A DNA stretch of 64,000 nucleotides from JADJLQ01 sp038251405 (GTDB taxonomy: Bacteria > Bacteroidota > Bacteroidia > Chitinophagales > Saprospiraceae). The stretch spans positions 62,001-126,000 of the forward strand of contig JBBSBH010000001.1 of NCBI GenBank assembly GCA_038251405.1. Reading direction: 5' to 3'. Shown here piece after piece: positions 19,012-27,530 of the stretch (position 1 is the first letter of the stretch; the number at the start of each line of letters is the position of its first letter). Both the position numbers and the translations under genes were made by a program. The notes below the pieces were generated by a model. That model was not told the origin of the DNA, made no database searches, and worked only from the letters and a program-made list of their open reading frames with translations.

Positions 19012-19288
19012 GTAAAACCTGTAAACCTTCTTCATTAAGGAAAGCTTAAAAAAGCCTAAGACTTAATAATTTAGTTCTTTGTGAATCATTTTACAAATGA
19101 CTCTCTTAATTGAGTAGAGGACTGACAAGGGGATAAGGACAATATACTAAATAATTTCAAATCAAATTTTATACGGGTTCTTCACACTTTTAATTTCAAG
19201 TCAGGCTTATTCCATAAAATTTTATCATATTTATGCTTTATTTTAATTGAATATTAGGATAAAGCTTGTTGATCTTATCTCGCTATAT

Positions 19289-21247
19289 ATGACCCATTCT
19301 CAATCGAAGCATTCCAACTGGACAATTGGAGGATTATTAATCGCATTAGGAATCGTTTTTGGCGATATTGGTACTTCACCCCTTTATGTAATACAGGCTA
19401 TTGTAGGTGATCGATTAGTTTCAAAAGAATTATTATATGGCGGAGTGTCCTGTGTGTTTTGGACACTTTTGATAGTATCTACCATAAAATATGTTTACCT
19501 GGCTCTTAATGCTGATAATAAGGGGGAGGGAGGGATTTTTGCTTTGTATGCCCGGGTAAGGAGGTACAATCAAAAGCTGGTGATTTATCCAGCGATGATA
19601 GGATGTGCGACCCTTATTGCCGATGGTTTTATTACACCACCGGTTTCTATTTCTTCTGCTGTAGAAGGAATTCATGTGCTGTACCCTTCATTATCTATCA
19701 ACACTATTCCTATAGTAATTGGTATTATTATATTGCTATTTATGTTTCAACAGGTTGGAACCAAGGTAGTAGGAATGGCTTTTGGTCCTATCATGACAAT
19801 TTGGTTTGTCATGTTGGGCATTCTGGGGTTTAAGGAAATCTTACTTTATCCTTCGATATTAAAAGCAATTAATCCAATGTATGCAGTAGATTTACTAACT
19901 AGGTATCCAAAAGGATTTTGGTTATTAGGTTCGGTGTTTTTGTGTACTACAGGAGCCGAAGCTTTGTATTCGGATTTAGGCCATTGTGGAAAAATGAATA
20001 TCAGAATTAGCTGGACTTTAGTTTGGGTGATGCTTTTATTGAATTATTTCGGCCAATCGGCATGGACACTAAATCATTTGGAGGGAAATTTAATAGGAGA
20101 AAACCAACGCATATTTTATTCATTAATGCCAGAATGGTTTCTGCCCGCAGGACTTGTAATAGCTACTTTGGCAGCGATTATTGCGAGCCAGGCATTGATC
20201 TCTGGTGTATTTACATTAGTGAATGAGGCCATGAAGCTAAAGCTTTGGTTGAAGATGAAAGTAAATTACCCTTCGGACTGGAAAGGTCAGATTTATATTC
20301 CCGGGATAAATTGGATGTTGATGATTGGCTGTTTAGTGGTAGTATTTATTTTTAAAACTTCTTCCAAAATGGAAGCTGCTTATGGAATGGCTATTATTAT
20401 TGATATGATGATGACCTCTCTATTATTAGGTTTTTTTTACCGGATTCAGACCCATCAGTTTTTATTGCCATTTATAGGGACTGTATTTTTACTCGGAATT
20501 GAAATTGTCTTTTTAATAGCCAATCTAGACAAATTTATGCATGGAGGATATTTTACATTTATCATTGCTTTTTTTATCACCAGCATAGTATTCATATTAT
20601 ATTTTGCAAATAGAATAAGGCATCGACTGGCCAGGTTTGTGCCCTTAAATGATTACAAAGAGATCATTGATAAATTGAATGACGATACTACGATTGCTAA
20701 AGAAGCAAGCCACCTGGTATATCTTGCATTGACAGAGAGTGATCGCAAAATAGACACGAATATTATTCATTCTATCCTCAAGAAAAAACCAAAGCGGGCA
20801 GATGTCTATTGGTTTGTTCATATAGAGACTACCGATGAGCCATATACCCGTACTTATCATGTGGATACGGTAGTGCCTCGCGAAATGTTTTTTATAAAGC
20901 TGAAGTTGGGATTTAAAGTAGAACAAACTACTAATAGTATGTTTTTCAAAATAGTAAAGGACATGGCTGCTAATGGAGAAGTGGACATAAAAAGCCCTTA
21001 TGCGGCACTTAAGGATTTAGATCAAATGGGTGATTTTAAGTTCATCATTACTCACAATAGGGTAGCGGTAGATAGTGAGTTGTCCGATTTTGAAAGATGG
21101 ATTGTAAGAAGCTACCGATTAATTAAAAGATTTAGTCTTTCTGCTATTGAAGACTATGGCCTGGAAACGGCTAATGTGCAGGAGGAACAGATACCCATAT
21201 ATGTAGGTACAAAAAAGGAAGTACTATTGACCAGAGAGGAAGACTAG
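19289..21247 (+). CDS. kup: KUP-family potassium uptake transporter
   Basis: This is a proton-coupled potassium importer with about 12 TM helices in residues 1-440 and a soluble C-terminal domain of about 200 residues. The N-terminal signature is GIVFGDIGTSPLYVIQAI. Other family blocks are ALNADNKGEGGIFALYARVRR, DGFITPPVSISSAVEG and TTGAEALYSDLGHCGK. The reading frame extends upstream to a TTG at 19247, but those 14 codons do not look like part of the family, so ATG 19289 (MTHSQSKHSNW) is preferred. It is divergent from the PIG-L gene, with a nucleoside transporter 61 bp downstream. Confidence 0.93.
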   Translation: MTHSQSKHSNWTIGGLLIALGIVFGDIGTSPLYVIQAIVGDRLVSKELLYGGVSCVFWTLLIVSTIKYVYLALNADNKGEGGIFALYARVRRYNQKLVIYPAMIGCATLIADGFITPPVSISSAVEGIHVLYPSLSINTIPIVIGIIILLFMFQQVGTKVVGMAFGPIMTIWFVMLGILGFKEILLYPSILKAINPMYAVDLLTRYPKGFWLLGSVFLCTTGAEALYSDLGHCGKMNIRISWTLVWVMLLLNYFGQSAWTLNHLEGNLIGENQRIFYSLMPEWFLPAGLVIATLAAIIASQALISGVFTLVNEAMKLKLWLKMKVNYPSDWKGQIYIPGINWMLMIGCLVVVFIFKTSSKMEAAYGMAIIIDMMMTSLLLGFFYRIQTHQFLLPFIGTVFLLGIEIVFLIANLDKFMHGGYFTFIIAFFITSIVFILYFANRIRHRLARFVPLNDYKEIIDKLNDDTTIAKEASHLVYLALTESDRKIDTNIIHSILKKKPKRADVYWFVHIETTDEPYTRTYHVDTVVPREMFFIKLKLGFKVEQTTNSMFFKIVKDMAANGEVDIKSPYAALKDLDQMGDFKFIITHNRVAVDSELSDFERWIVRSYRLIKRFSLSAIEDYGLETANVQEEQIPIYVGTKKEVLLTREED

Positions 21248-21308
21248 TACATGGGAGATATTTTAAATCTTCCTGAGACAAATTGGGCAAATTTTTTATA
21301 TTCACTTT

Positions 21309-22511
21309 ATGAATAAAAATTACCGAATCGTTTTATCCATCATGATGTTTCTTCAGTTTTTTATCTGGGGAGCATGGTATGGTCAGATGAGTAAATATAT
21401 GTTTACCCAGTTGGGAGCTTCGGGCATCCAGGTAGGTAATGCTTATTCTGCTTTTTCTATTGCTATGATAGTAGCGCCATTTTTTATTGGTATGATTGCT
21501 GATCGGTATTTTGCTGCTCAGAAAGTATTAGGAGTCCTTAATATTCTTGGTGCCCTGGTTTTGTTTTTCCTGATTAAAGAAAAGGAGGCAGGTAATTTCT
21601 TTTGGTGGATTCTTGCATATTGCCTGACTTTTGCACCCACCATTGCGCTTACATCTTCCATTTCCATGTCCCATATGGCTGATCCTGCAAAAGAGTTTCC
21701 AACCATACGTGTGATGGGGACGCTCGCCTGGTTCGTGGTGACTAATTTTGTCGGTTTTATGGGAGCTGGAGACAAATCAACTATTTTTTATATATCCATG
21801 ATTGCTTCACTCGTTTTAGGAGTTTACTCTTTCTTTTTACCGGACACACCTCCAAAGGCAACGGACAAACCATCCTTCGCTCAGATCATTGGTAAAGACG
21901 CATTCGTTTTATTTAAGGACCGATCTTATTTGATATTCTTCTTTTCGTCTATTTTGATTTGCATTCCACTTTCTTTTTATTATGCCATGGCTAACCCCGC
22001 ACTTACAGATGCCGGGCTTACCAATGTGGAAAATATTATGTCTTTAGGATTATTATCTGAGTTTGTTTTTATGTTGGCCTTGCCCTTTGCAATGCGTAAA
22101 TATGGAGTGAAATGGATCTTGATTATAGGGCTTATTGGTTGGATCATAAGATTTTTCTTATTCTCGAATGGTAATAGTGGCCCTGGTCTATGGATGTTTT
22201 ATATAGCCATTCTCTTACATGGCTTGTGTTTTGATTTTTTCTTTGTTACCGGTATGATTTATACAGACTCCAAGGCCGATAAAAAAATTAAAAGTCAGGC
22301 TCAGGGATTGATATCATTTGCTACCTATGGTGTAGGCATGTATATCGGATCTATACTGGCTGGTATAGTGACTGAAAAGTATACTGTTAACGGAGTAAAA
22401 GATTGGGGATCTATTTGGGTCATTCCTTCTATGATTTCAGCTGTGGTACTTTTACTTTTTATTCTATTCTTTAATGAAAAAAAAGCACCTAACCCATCAT
22501 TTATCCAATAG
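21309..22511 (+). CDS. MFS nucleoside permease (NupG/XapB-like)
   Basis: This 400-residue protein has 12 TM helices and belongs to the nucleoside:H+ symporter family. The start MNKNYRIVLSIMMFLQFFIWGAWYGQMSKYM and IADRYFAAQKVLG match it. So do TFAPTIALTSSISMSHM, FPTIRVMGTLAWFVV and the late helix block GLCFDFFFVTGMIYTDSKAD. It should import nucleosides. It lies downstream of kup and converges with the DUF3570 gene (3-bp gap). No nucleoside-catabolic gene is adjacent. Confidence 0.88.
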   Translation: MNKNYRIVLSIMMFLQFFIWGAWYGQMSKYMFTQLGASGIQVGNAYSAFSIAMIVAPFFIGMIADRYFAAQKVLGVLNILGALVLFFLIKEKEAGNFFWWILAYCLTFAPTIALTSSISMSHMADPAKEFPTIRVMGTLAWFVVTNFVGFMGAGDKSTIFYISMIASLVLGVYSFFLPDTPPKATDKPSFAQIIGKDAFVLFKDRSYLIFFFSSILICIPLSFYYAMANPALTDAGLTNVENIMSLGLLSEFVFMLALPFAMRKYGVKWILIIGLIGWIIRFFLFSNGNSGPGLWMFYIAILLHGLCFDFFFVTGMIYTDSKADKKIKSQAQGLISFATYGVGMYIGSILAGIVTEKYTVNGVKDWGSIWVIPSMISAVVLLLFILFFNEKKAPNPSFIQ

Positions 22512-22514
22512 ACC

Positions 22515-23840
22515 TTATTTGAAAGTCAATGCCGCCGTAATGATATTGGATTTCAGATCAGTAGATCTTTCATAATGAGCCCACCTGATTTCGAGCTCTT
22601 TAAAAGAATGAATGCCCATCACACCATTTTTAGGGAATAGTCTGACGCCTAGTCCAAATTGGCGACTAGATAGCTTAGACAAATCGTAGTCACTGGTGTA
22701 AAACTGATCCTCTACAGAATGTTGGTGATTGGGTGCGAAATAGGACACTCCATTCTGAGTATAGTATCTATAGAAAGGAATCAGGGTAGTAAAGGGTGAA
22801 ACTTTTAGTGCCAATTCCAAATTGGCAGTATGAGCTTTCAATTTCCAATCATCCTGATAGTATCTATAATATGAACGAATAACCAGGAAATCAGATAGAA
22901 AATAGGATGCTCTAAAACTCATGGGTAATTTTAATCGTTTATCAGGCAGATTTTCAGGTAATGAGCTCCCTTCTGAAAAATTTACCCGTTGATATTTGGT
23001 GGCGAGCAAACCTTTTTGAAAGGAAGGTTCTACCATCAGACCGATTTGCAATCTTTTATTAATTACCTGATTGAATGTTAGCCCTGTATTGAACGTATTC
23101 CTGGGTGCATGATCAAGCAAATGTTTATCTCGCTCTCCACCATACGGATAATTGGCTGGCCTTAACTCGGCCGGGTAAATGAGGAGCCATTCATCTAAAA
23201 ATGCACCAAGATTCAAGGCCAAATCCGTGTTTTTACTCTTAGAAGATTTGGCAATATTAAATGTAGCTCCTCTTGAATGGTAGTCATATTCAGTAGAATA
23301 AGAAAGTCCTGCGCCTATCGTCAAGCCAGTGGTTTGTGATTCCATCGACCACCCTATGGAAGGATAAAACCTATGATCTCTAAATGAGGCTGAAGTGACC
23401 GCTTCGGTTCCTCCAAATGTTGATACAGTTGTAGTAGATGAAATACTGGAAGCTCCTGAGTTTCCATGCCTCTCATGTTGCTGGGTAACTACTTTTGTAA
23501 ACCCTACCCAATTTGTTGCGGTATCGATCTTATCGCTGGAAGCACTGGTATACGCGTCGAACCCAATACCTATCGAAATTCTATGTTTATTCCCTGATGG
23601 GAGCACTTTTAAAAGTTTAAGGTCAAAATTATTAGAGTTGTCTGTTAATCGTTCACTGCCCGTGCCGCCTGTGACTGCAGAGTGATTTCCATTCTGAGAA
23701 TAGTAAGAGCTTACCAGGTTTATTTCCTCTATTTTTAATGGCTTAGCCTTGTACGGTTCTTCGGTTTGTTTTGATTCCTGGGCATGCCCCAGTAGCATTC
23801 CAAGGAAAAAAGCTAAGCCCGAAAGTGATATTTTAATCAT
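22515..23840 (-). CDS. DUF3570 outer-membrane beta-barrel protein
   Basis: This 441-residue protein has an N-terminal signal peptide (ending GHAQ at residue 21) and a long series of amphipathic beta-strands, typical of DUF3570. The family tends to sit beside DUF4266, ApbE and a thioredoxin, as here. Three short motifs near the N-terminus resemble ApbE flavinylation sites (Dxx[ST]GA[ST]): DAYTSAS at 95-101, SGAS at 128-131 and EAVTSAS at 146-152. Whether any is modified is not known. It ends with a barrel-type terminal strand (SNIITAALTFK). It is the last gene of a four-gene minus-strand operon. Confidence 0.88.
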   Translation of the reverse strand: MIKISLSGLAFFLGMLLGHAQESKQTEEPYKAKPLKIEEINLVSSYYSQNGNHSAVTGGTGSERLTDNSNNFDLKLLKVLPSGNKHRISIGIGFDAYTSASSDKIDTATNWVGFTKVVTQQHERHGNSGASSISSTTTVSTFGGTEAVTSASFRDHRFYPSIGWSMESQTTGLTIGAGLSYSTEYDYHSRGATFNIAKSSKSKNTDLALNLGAFLDEWLLIYPAELRPANYPYGGERDKHLLDHAPRNTFNTGLTFNQVINKRLQIGLMVEPSFQKGLLATKYQRVNFSEGSSLPENLPDKRLKLPMSFRASYFLSDFLVIRSYYRYYQDDWKLKAHTANLELALKVSPFTTLIPFYRYYTQNGVSYFAPNHQHSVEDQFYTSDYDLSKLSSRQFGLGVRLFPKNGVMGIHSFKELEIRWAHYERSTDLKSNIITAALTFK

Positions 23841-23875
23841 GCTTATTCCAGTTCAATAGTTGGTGTATTATTATT

Positions 23876-24097
23876 TTAATTGCAGCCACAGCCACCTCCA
23901 GATTTTCCCCCGTTAGCACCTGAGGCTCCTTCCCGGTAAAGCTGAGCATTTTGCTCAAACTTTTCAGATTTACGAGCAGCCAGGATCATATCGGCATCGT
24001 TTAAATATTGCTTTTGATAGGGCTTCACAGTAATACATGAACTAACCAGCATGCATACCAATACCCCCCAGATGAACAGACTTAATTTTAATTTCAT
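23876..24097 (-). CDS. DUF4266 lipoprotein with Gly/Cys-rich tail
   Basis: This 73-residue protein has a lipobox (MLVSSC, Cys 21), giving a mature chain of about 53 residues. The body is helical (YQKQYLNDADMILAARKSEKFEQ). The tail is glycine-rich and ends GGGCGCN, the recognisable end of DUF4266. The paired cysteines could hold a metal, a disulfide or a modification (inference). Its start overlaps the ApbE stop by one base, so it is translationally coupled to apbE. The DUF3570 gene follows after 35 bp. Confidence 0.85.
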   Translation of the reverse strand: MKLKLSLFIWGVLVCMLVSSCITVKPYQKQYLNDADMILAARKSEKFEQNAQLYREGASGANGGKSGGGCGCN

Positions 24098-25041
24098 TAG
24101 TAGATGATATTTATATTTTTTGAAGTAAACATGGTATTGCTTTCATCAATGATGATGCAACCCATATGCTTGATCTGGTTGATCATATGAAGACCCCTTG
24201 CAACTCCCATTACCATTACGGGGGTAGTGAAGGCATCACATAATTCTGCATTTGGCGTCACAATAGTAACACTCTTAATACCCTGTACCGGGTACCCGGT
24301 ATGGGGATCTATGGTATGAGCATATCGCTTGCCATCAATCATCACAAATTTTTCATAATTACCAGAGGTAGCAATACTCATATCATGTAATTCCATGTAT
24401 GAAAAGGAATCCAGTCGGGTATTGGGATCAGCTATTCCTATCGACCAGGGCAGTCCATCCGGCTGGCGGCCCCAGGTACATAAATCTCCTGATGCATTGA
24501 TAATTCCAGAAGAAATGCCATTTCTTAATAAGACATTTTTTGCACATTCAGCGGCATATCCTTTGCCTATGCCACCAAATCCAATGCGCATGCCTTTGAG
24601 TCGAAGAAATACGGAATGGCTTTCTGGCAATAGAATTACATTTTTATAATTGATCAATTTAACAGCCTGCTTAGCGAGGATAGAATCTGGTAAATGGTTC
24701 ATGGTAGTATCAAAATTCCAGAAACGTTTATCTATTGATCCATAAGTAATATCAAAAGCACCCTGCGTAATGGATGATATTCGCTGGGCTCGTTCGATTA
24801 AGTCGAACACTTCTTTATCTATTGCAACTGCTTGGATGCCAGCCATTTTGTTGATTTGATTAGTTTGACTGTCTTCTGAAAATGTGGTTAATAACTTTTC
24901 TATTCGTTTTATTTCATTGATCCCTTTTTGAATGCAGATTTCACCCAGTGTTGAATTGTCGGCTACAACGGTTATCTCAAAATGATTTCCCATCAGCCGG
25001 GCTGTAGATTTACAAATAACTTTTTCTAAAGCAGTAATCAT
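24097..25041 (-). CDS. apbE: FAD:protein FMN transferase
   Basis: ApbE moves FMN from FAD onto Ser/Thr of extracytoplasmic proteins. The 314-residue domain has MGNHFEITV near the start, GIGKGYAAECAKNVL with the adjoining INASGDLCTWG, IATSGNYEKF, and HTIDPHTGYPVQGIKSVTIV followed by CDAFTTPVMVMG. The frame is open further upstream, but those codons overlap the thioredoxin gene; ATG 25041 (MITALEKVICKSTARLMGN) follows the thioredoxin stop by 4 bp and is preferred. This start leaves no clear signal peptide, although ApbE usually acts in the periplasm, so the N-terminus is uncertain. The natural substrates are probably the neighbouring DUF3570/DUF4266 proteins (inference). Confidence 0.88.
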   Translation of the reverse strand: MITALEKVICKSTARLMGNHFEITVVADNSTLGEICIQKGINEIKRIEKLLTTFSEDSQTNQINKMAGIQAVAIDKEVFDLIERAQRISSITQGAFDITYGSIDKRFWNFDTTMNHLPDSILAKQAVKLINYKNVILLPESHSVFLRLKGMRIGFGGIGKGYAAECAKNVLLRNGISSGIINASGDLCTWGRQPDGLPWSIGIADPNTRLDSFSYMELHDMSIATSGNYEKFVMIDGKRYAHTIDPHTGYPVQGIKSVTIVTPNAELCDAFTTPVMVMGVARGLHMINQIKHMGCIIIDESNTMFTSKNINIIY

Positions 25042-25045
25042 ACTT

Positions 25046-25480
25046 CTAGTGAATAATGGCTTCCATTTTTTGAACAAAAGTGTATGCATTGCCCTTGTAC
25101 AGACCTTCAAAAGCAACCAGGTTTTTGCCTTGCGGTGTCATGATAATAGTGTAAGGGAAAATTCCGTCCGGATTATATTTTTCTGCTAATTTATCATTTT
25201 GCTTAGCCTGGGACGGTGATAATGCATTCCTTTTTTGTCTTGGGAAATCAGCTTTTACCATTACCAGGTTCTTTTCCGCAAACTCCCTGAATACATCACT
25301 TTCAAAAATATCAGTTTCCATACGCATACAGGGAATACACCAATCTGATCCTGAGAAACTCAACAGTATGTATTTATTATTCTCGGAGGCTTCTTGTTTT
25401 GCCTCTTCAAAATTAGTATTCCAGGTACCGGATGGTCCAGTAAATAAAAAAGATGCTATAAATACCCAGATCATTTTCAT
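25046..25480 (-). CDS. Secreted thioredoxin-fold protein
   Basis: This 144-residue thioredoxin domain has a short signal peptide (MKMIWVFIASFLFTG). The active-site motif is WCIPC in SGSDWCIPCMRMETDIF, and the cis-proline loop is GIFPYTIIMTP. It belongs to the DsbD-C-terminal/thioredoxin_7-like group rather than cytoplasmic TrxA. ATG 25480 is preferred over an in-frame start 36 bases upstream because it gives a signal peptide. It leads the ApbE-DUF4266-DUF3570 operon and could reduce the Cys pair of DUF4266 or support folding of the partners (inference). Confidence 0.85.
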   Translation of the reverse strand: MKMIWVFIASFLFTGPSGTWNTNFEEAKQEASENNKYILLSFSGSDWCIPCMRMETDIFESDVFREFAEKNLVMVKADFPRQKRNALSPSQAKQNDKLAEKYNPDGIFPYTIIMTPQGKNLVAFEGLYKGNAYTFVQKMEAIIH

Positions 25481-25631
25481 TAAATCATAGGTACAAGAAT
25501 TTACGGGAGGTTGCACTTGGTAAAAGCTAATATTTTAATTAACGATCATTTAACCCTCGTTTAACGCTGCTTAACACCCGTGCTCCATCATATTGTTATG
25601 AATATTTTTTAACCAATTTAAATCTTTAATT

Positions 25632-26321
25632 ATGAAAACAAGATTTTTTACCACGATGATGCTCTCTTTGCTTAGTGTGTTTTTGTTTGCCGGCGATTTA
25701 GATGGCTATTGGCAGTGCGCCACTAATAATTCCCGGATTGAAGTGATATATACCCGCGATGGCATCAAGGTAAGATCCTTAGAAAGAGGTGGGGATAATT
25801 GGGACTATTATAGAAGCTATGGAAATAATGCATACCGCGACGGATCAGGTAATTGCTATACTTTAAGAGGAAATAGTTTTGAATATTGCTCATTTGATAA
25901 ACGAAACGTATATAATTTTGCCAGGTCCAATCGTGATTTCAGAAATGATTCCTGGAATAGTGAGGGGTACAATACAAATCGCGATAATGACTACAATGGC
26001 ACAAACGGGGATAGAAGAGATCGGGAAAGCTGGAATAATTATTACGAAAATTTTGAAGGCAAATGGCACAATCATACTTCGGGCACGCATATACAGGTTG
26101 ACCTAAAAAGAAGAAATCTTAGAATTAAATTCCATGGTGACAGATGGTTTGATGTTTATGAGAGAAGTCGTGGACTATTTGTAGATCAAAAAGGAAATCA
26201 ATTTGTATTTCGTGGAAATAATATCGAATATCGATCCAATGATAATGACCTGGTGATGGTATTTTACAATGATGATAGATGCACCCATAGAGATGATTAT
26301 CGCTCTGAATATTGGAGATAA
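25632..26321 (+). CDS. Secreted protein with two copies of a small beta-rich domain
   Basis: This 229-residue protein has a signal peptide (cut near residue 20, LFAG). It contains two related domains of about 70 residues: DLDGYWQCATNNSRIEVIYT to about residue 96, and FEGKWHNHTSGTHIQVDLKR to near the C-terminus. Each starts GxW, has an I-V hydrophobic strand pair and a YRDGSGN/VDQKGN turn, then LRGNSFEY/FRGNNIEY. A highly polar Asn/Asp/Arg linker separates them. The first copy has Cys pairs and the second does not. No family is recognised; a lipocalin-like or calcium-tolerant extracellular role is possible but unsupported. A good terminator follows. Confidence 0.7.
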   Translation: MKTRFFTTMMLSLLSVFLFAGDLDGYWQCATNNSRIEVIYTRDGIKVRSLERGGDNWDYYRSYGNNAYRDGSGNCYTLRGNSFEYCSFDKRNVYNFARSNRDFRNDSWNSEGYNTNRDNDYNGTNGDRRDRESWNNYYENFEGKWHNHTSGTHIQVDLKRRNLRIKFHGDRWFDVYERSRGLFVDQKGNQFVFRGNNIEYRSNDNDLVMVFYNDDRCTHRDDYRSEYWR

Positions 26322-26343
26322 AATTTTAAGACTCGCTCAAAGC

Positions 26344-26383
26344 AATAGCCTGGGGATGATTTTCTGAACCGGGCTATTTTTTT
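26344..26383 (+). terminator. Intrinsic terminator after the secreted duplicated-domain gene
   Basis: A perfect 7-bp stem (AATAGCC at 26344-26350 and GGCTATT at 26372-26378) encloses a 21-base loop and is followed by a run of T's. It begins 22 bases after the stop codon at 26321. Confidence 0.7.
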
Positions 26384-26436
26384 GTTGTTCATATTCTTTT
26401 TTTGGAAATGTCGTGCGGAGGTTACAAAGCTAGGGT

Positions 26437-26808
26437 CTCAGATCTGCCATGATTAAGTAAGATTACTACATGAAACAAAATCAGATTATTAGAGTCAGCC
26501 TCAGATTTCACAGGTTTTCAAAGAACCCATTTAGTAATCAATCCAAAACTATTTCTATATGGTTTAATTAGACTGTTTAAGATTTTACAGTTTTTAGAAA
26601 CACTGGTAATTCGCAGTTCTGCTACTTTTGAAGGTACAAGTATGGCTGAAAGATCTTGCTGATTTCCTAATATTTCGGTGCTCGGCACCTTTGGGTTTAT
26701 GGTTTTTAGAAATACAGATAGTTCGCAGCTCTGCTGCTTTTGAAGGGACAATCGTGGCTGAAAAATCTTGCTGATTTCCTAATATTTTGGTTCTCGGCGC
26801 TTAGGTTT
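26437..26808. repeat. Long repeat, copy A: a 154-bp leader block and two tandem 112-bp units
   Basis: Bases 26437-26590 match 27249-27403 closely. Two tandem units follow, starting at 26591 and 26703 (period 112), each carrying TTCGCAG, TTTTGAAGG, TGGCTGAAA and CTTGCTGATTTCCTAATATTT. The units differ by scattered substitutions. A 77-codon minus-strand ORF across them has no gene-like partner in copy B, so this is treated as noncoding. There is no transposase and no terminal inverted repeat. Confidence 0.75.
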
Positions 26809-26871
26809 TAAGTATTAAAAATTGGCTAAATCGCATTTTTGATGGGTGTAATCTTAATTGCCAAAATATCA

Positions 26872-26884
26872 GAGCCATTGGCTC
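26872..26884. repeat. Short palindrome
   Basis: GAGCCA and TGGCTC flank a single T, so either strand can form a 6-bp hairpin or bind a dimeric protein. It lies 10 bases before a perfect 28-bp palindrome in the same gene-free stretch. Confidence 0.5.
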
Positions 26885-26894
26885 GAAAAATTTA

Positions 26895-26922
26895 TTAACA
26901 ATGGATTATAATCCATTGTTAA
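26895..26922. repeat. Perfect 28-bp palindrome with no loop
   Basis: The 14-base arm TTAACAATGGATTA is followed immediately by its exact reverse complement. No T-run follows and no gene is close, so it does not look like a terminator. It could be a dimer-binding site, a recombination site or the remains of an inverted-repeat element. Confidence 0.7.
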
Positions 26923-26948
26923 GTTGAGTCCACATTAAGGAGCTATAG

Positions 26949-26988
26949 GCCTGCCTGTCCGGTAGCTGTCCGGTAGGCAGGCTCGGTA
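26949..26988. repeat. GC-rich palindromic repeat, intergenic copy with internal duplication
   Basis: The unit TGCCTGTCCGGTAGGCAGG carries a stem TGCCT/AGGCA. Here CTGTCCGGTAG is present twice in tandem, giving 26952-26965 plus 26966-26988. A single copy with the trailing TTCGGT lies inside the CheB/CheR kinase gene at 44165-44189. The GC content is clearly higher than the surroundings. Confidence 0.75.
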
Positions 26989-27248
26989 GATTTAATATAG
27001 GTCGAACTTGAAGACCCTGTATATGCTCTAAAATATTGGGGACGCCTTAAAACCTTTTCCTTTCATTCTTATTAAATAAGCCGAGGCAAAGTCTCTAGGA
27101 AGCTTTTCATCTATTTTTTGAGAAAAGCTAACAAGTCCATCAAAATGAGAATTAGCTAAAAATTGTTCGGCTCTGCTGCTTTTTAAAGAGACTTTTTGAA
27201 GCTGATTGTATTAAGTTTTCGATGTTTGGTATTACCAATGCATTCTGG

Positions 27249-27530
27249 CTCAGATCTGCCATGATCAGGTAAGATTACTACATGAAACAAAATCAGATTA
27301 TTAGAGGCAGCCTCAGATTTCGCAGGTTTTCACAGAACCCATTTAGTAATCAATCCAAAACTATTTCTATGCGGTTTAATTTAGACTGTTTAAGATTTTA
27401 CAGTTTTTAGCAACACAGATAATTCGCAGCTATTCTACTTTTGAAGGTACATTGATGGCTGAAAAATCTTGCTGATTTCCTAATATTTTGGTGCTCTGTA
27501 CCTTTGGGTTTATGGTTTTTAGAAATACAG
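27249..27530. repeat. Long repeat, copy B: leader block, one 112-bp unit and a truncated unit
   Basis: This is the second copy of the block at 26437-26808, offset by 812 bases. The unit starts at 27404, and the next one starts at 27516 but is cut off after about 15 bases, at AATACAG. Similarity then stops abruptly, which suggests a deletion or insertion end-point. Confidence 0.75.

Noticed and set aside
23876..23938. Canonical ApbE flavinylation motif in the DUF4266 protein
   Set aside because: The sequence is SGAN and REGAS, lacking the acidic residue or the Thr/Ser after GA in a full motif.
26518..26751. 77-codon minus-strand ORF in repeat copy A
   Set aside because: It runs across tandem noncoding repeat units and the second repeat copy does not keep it open.
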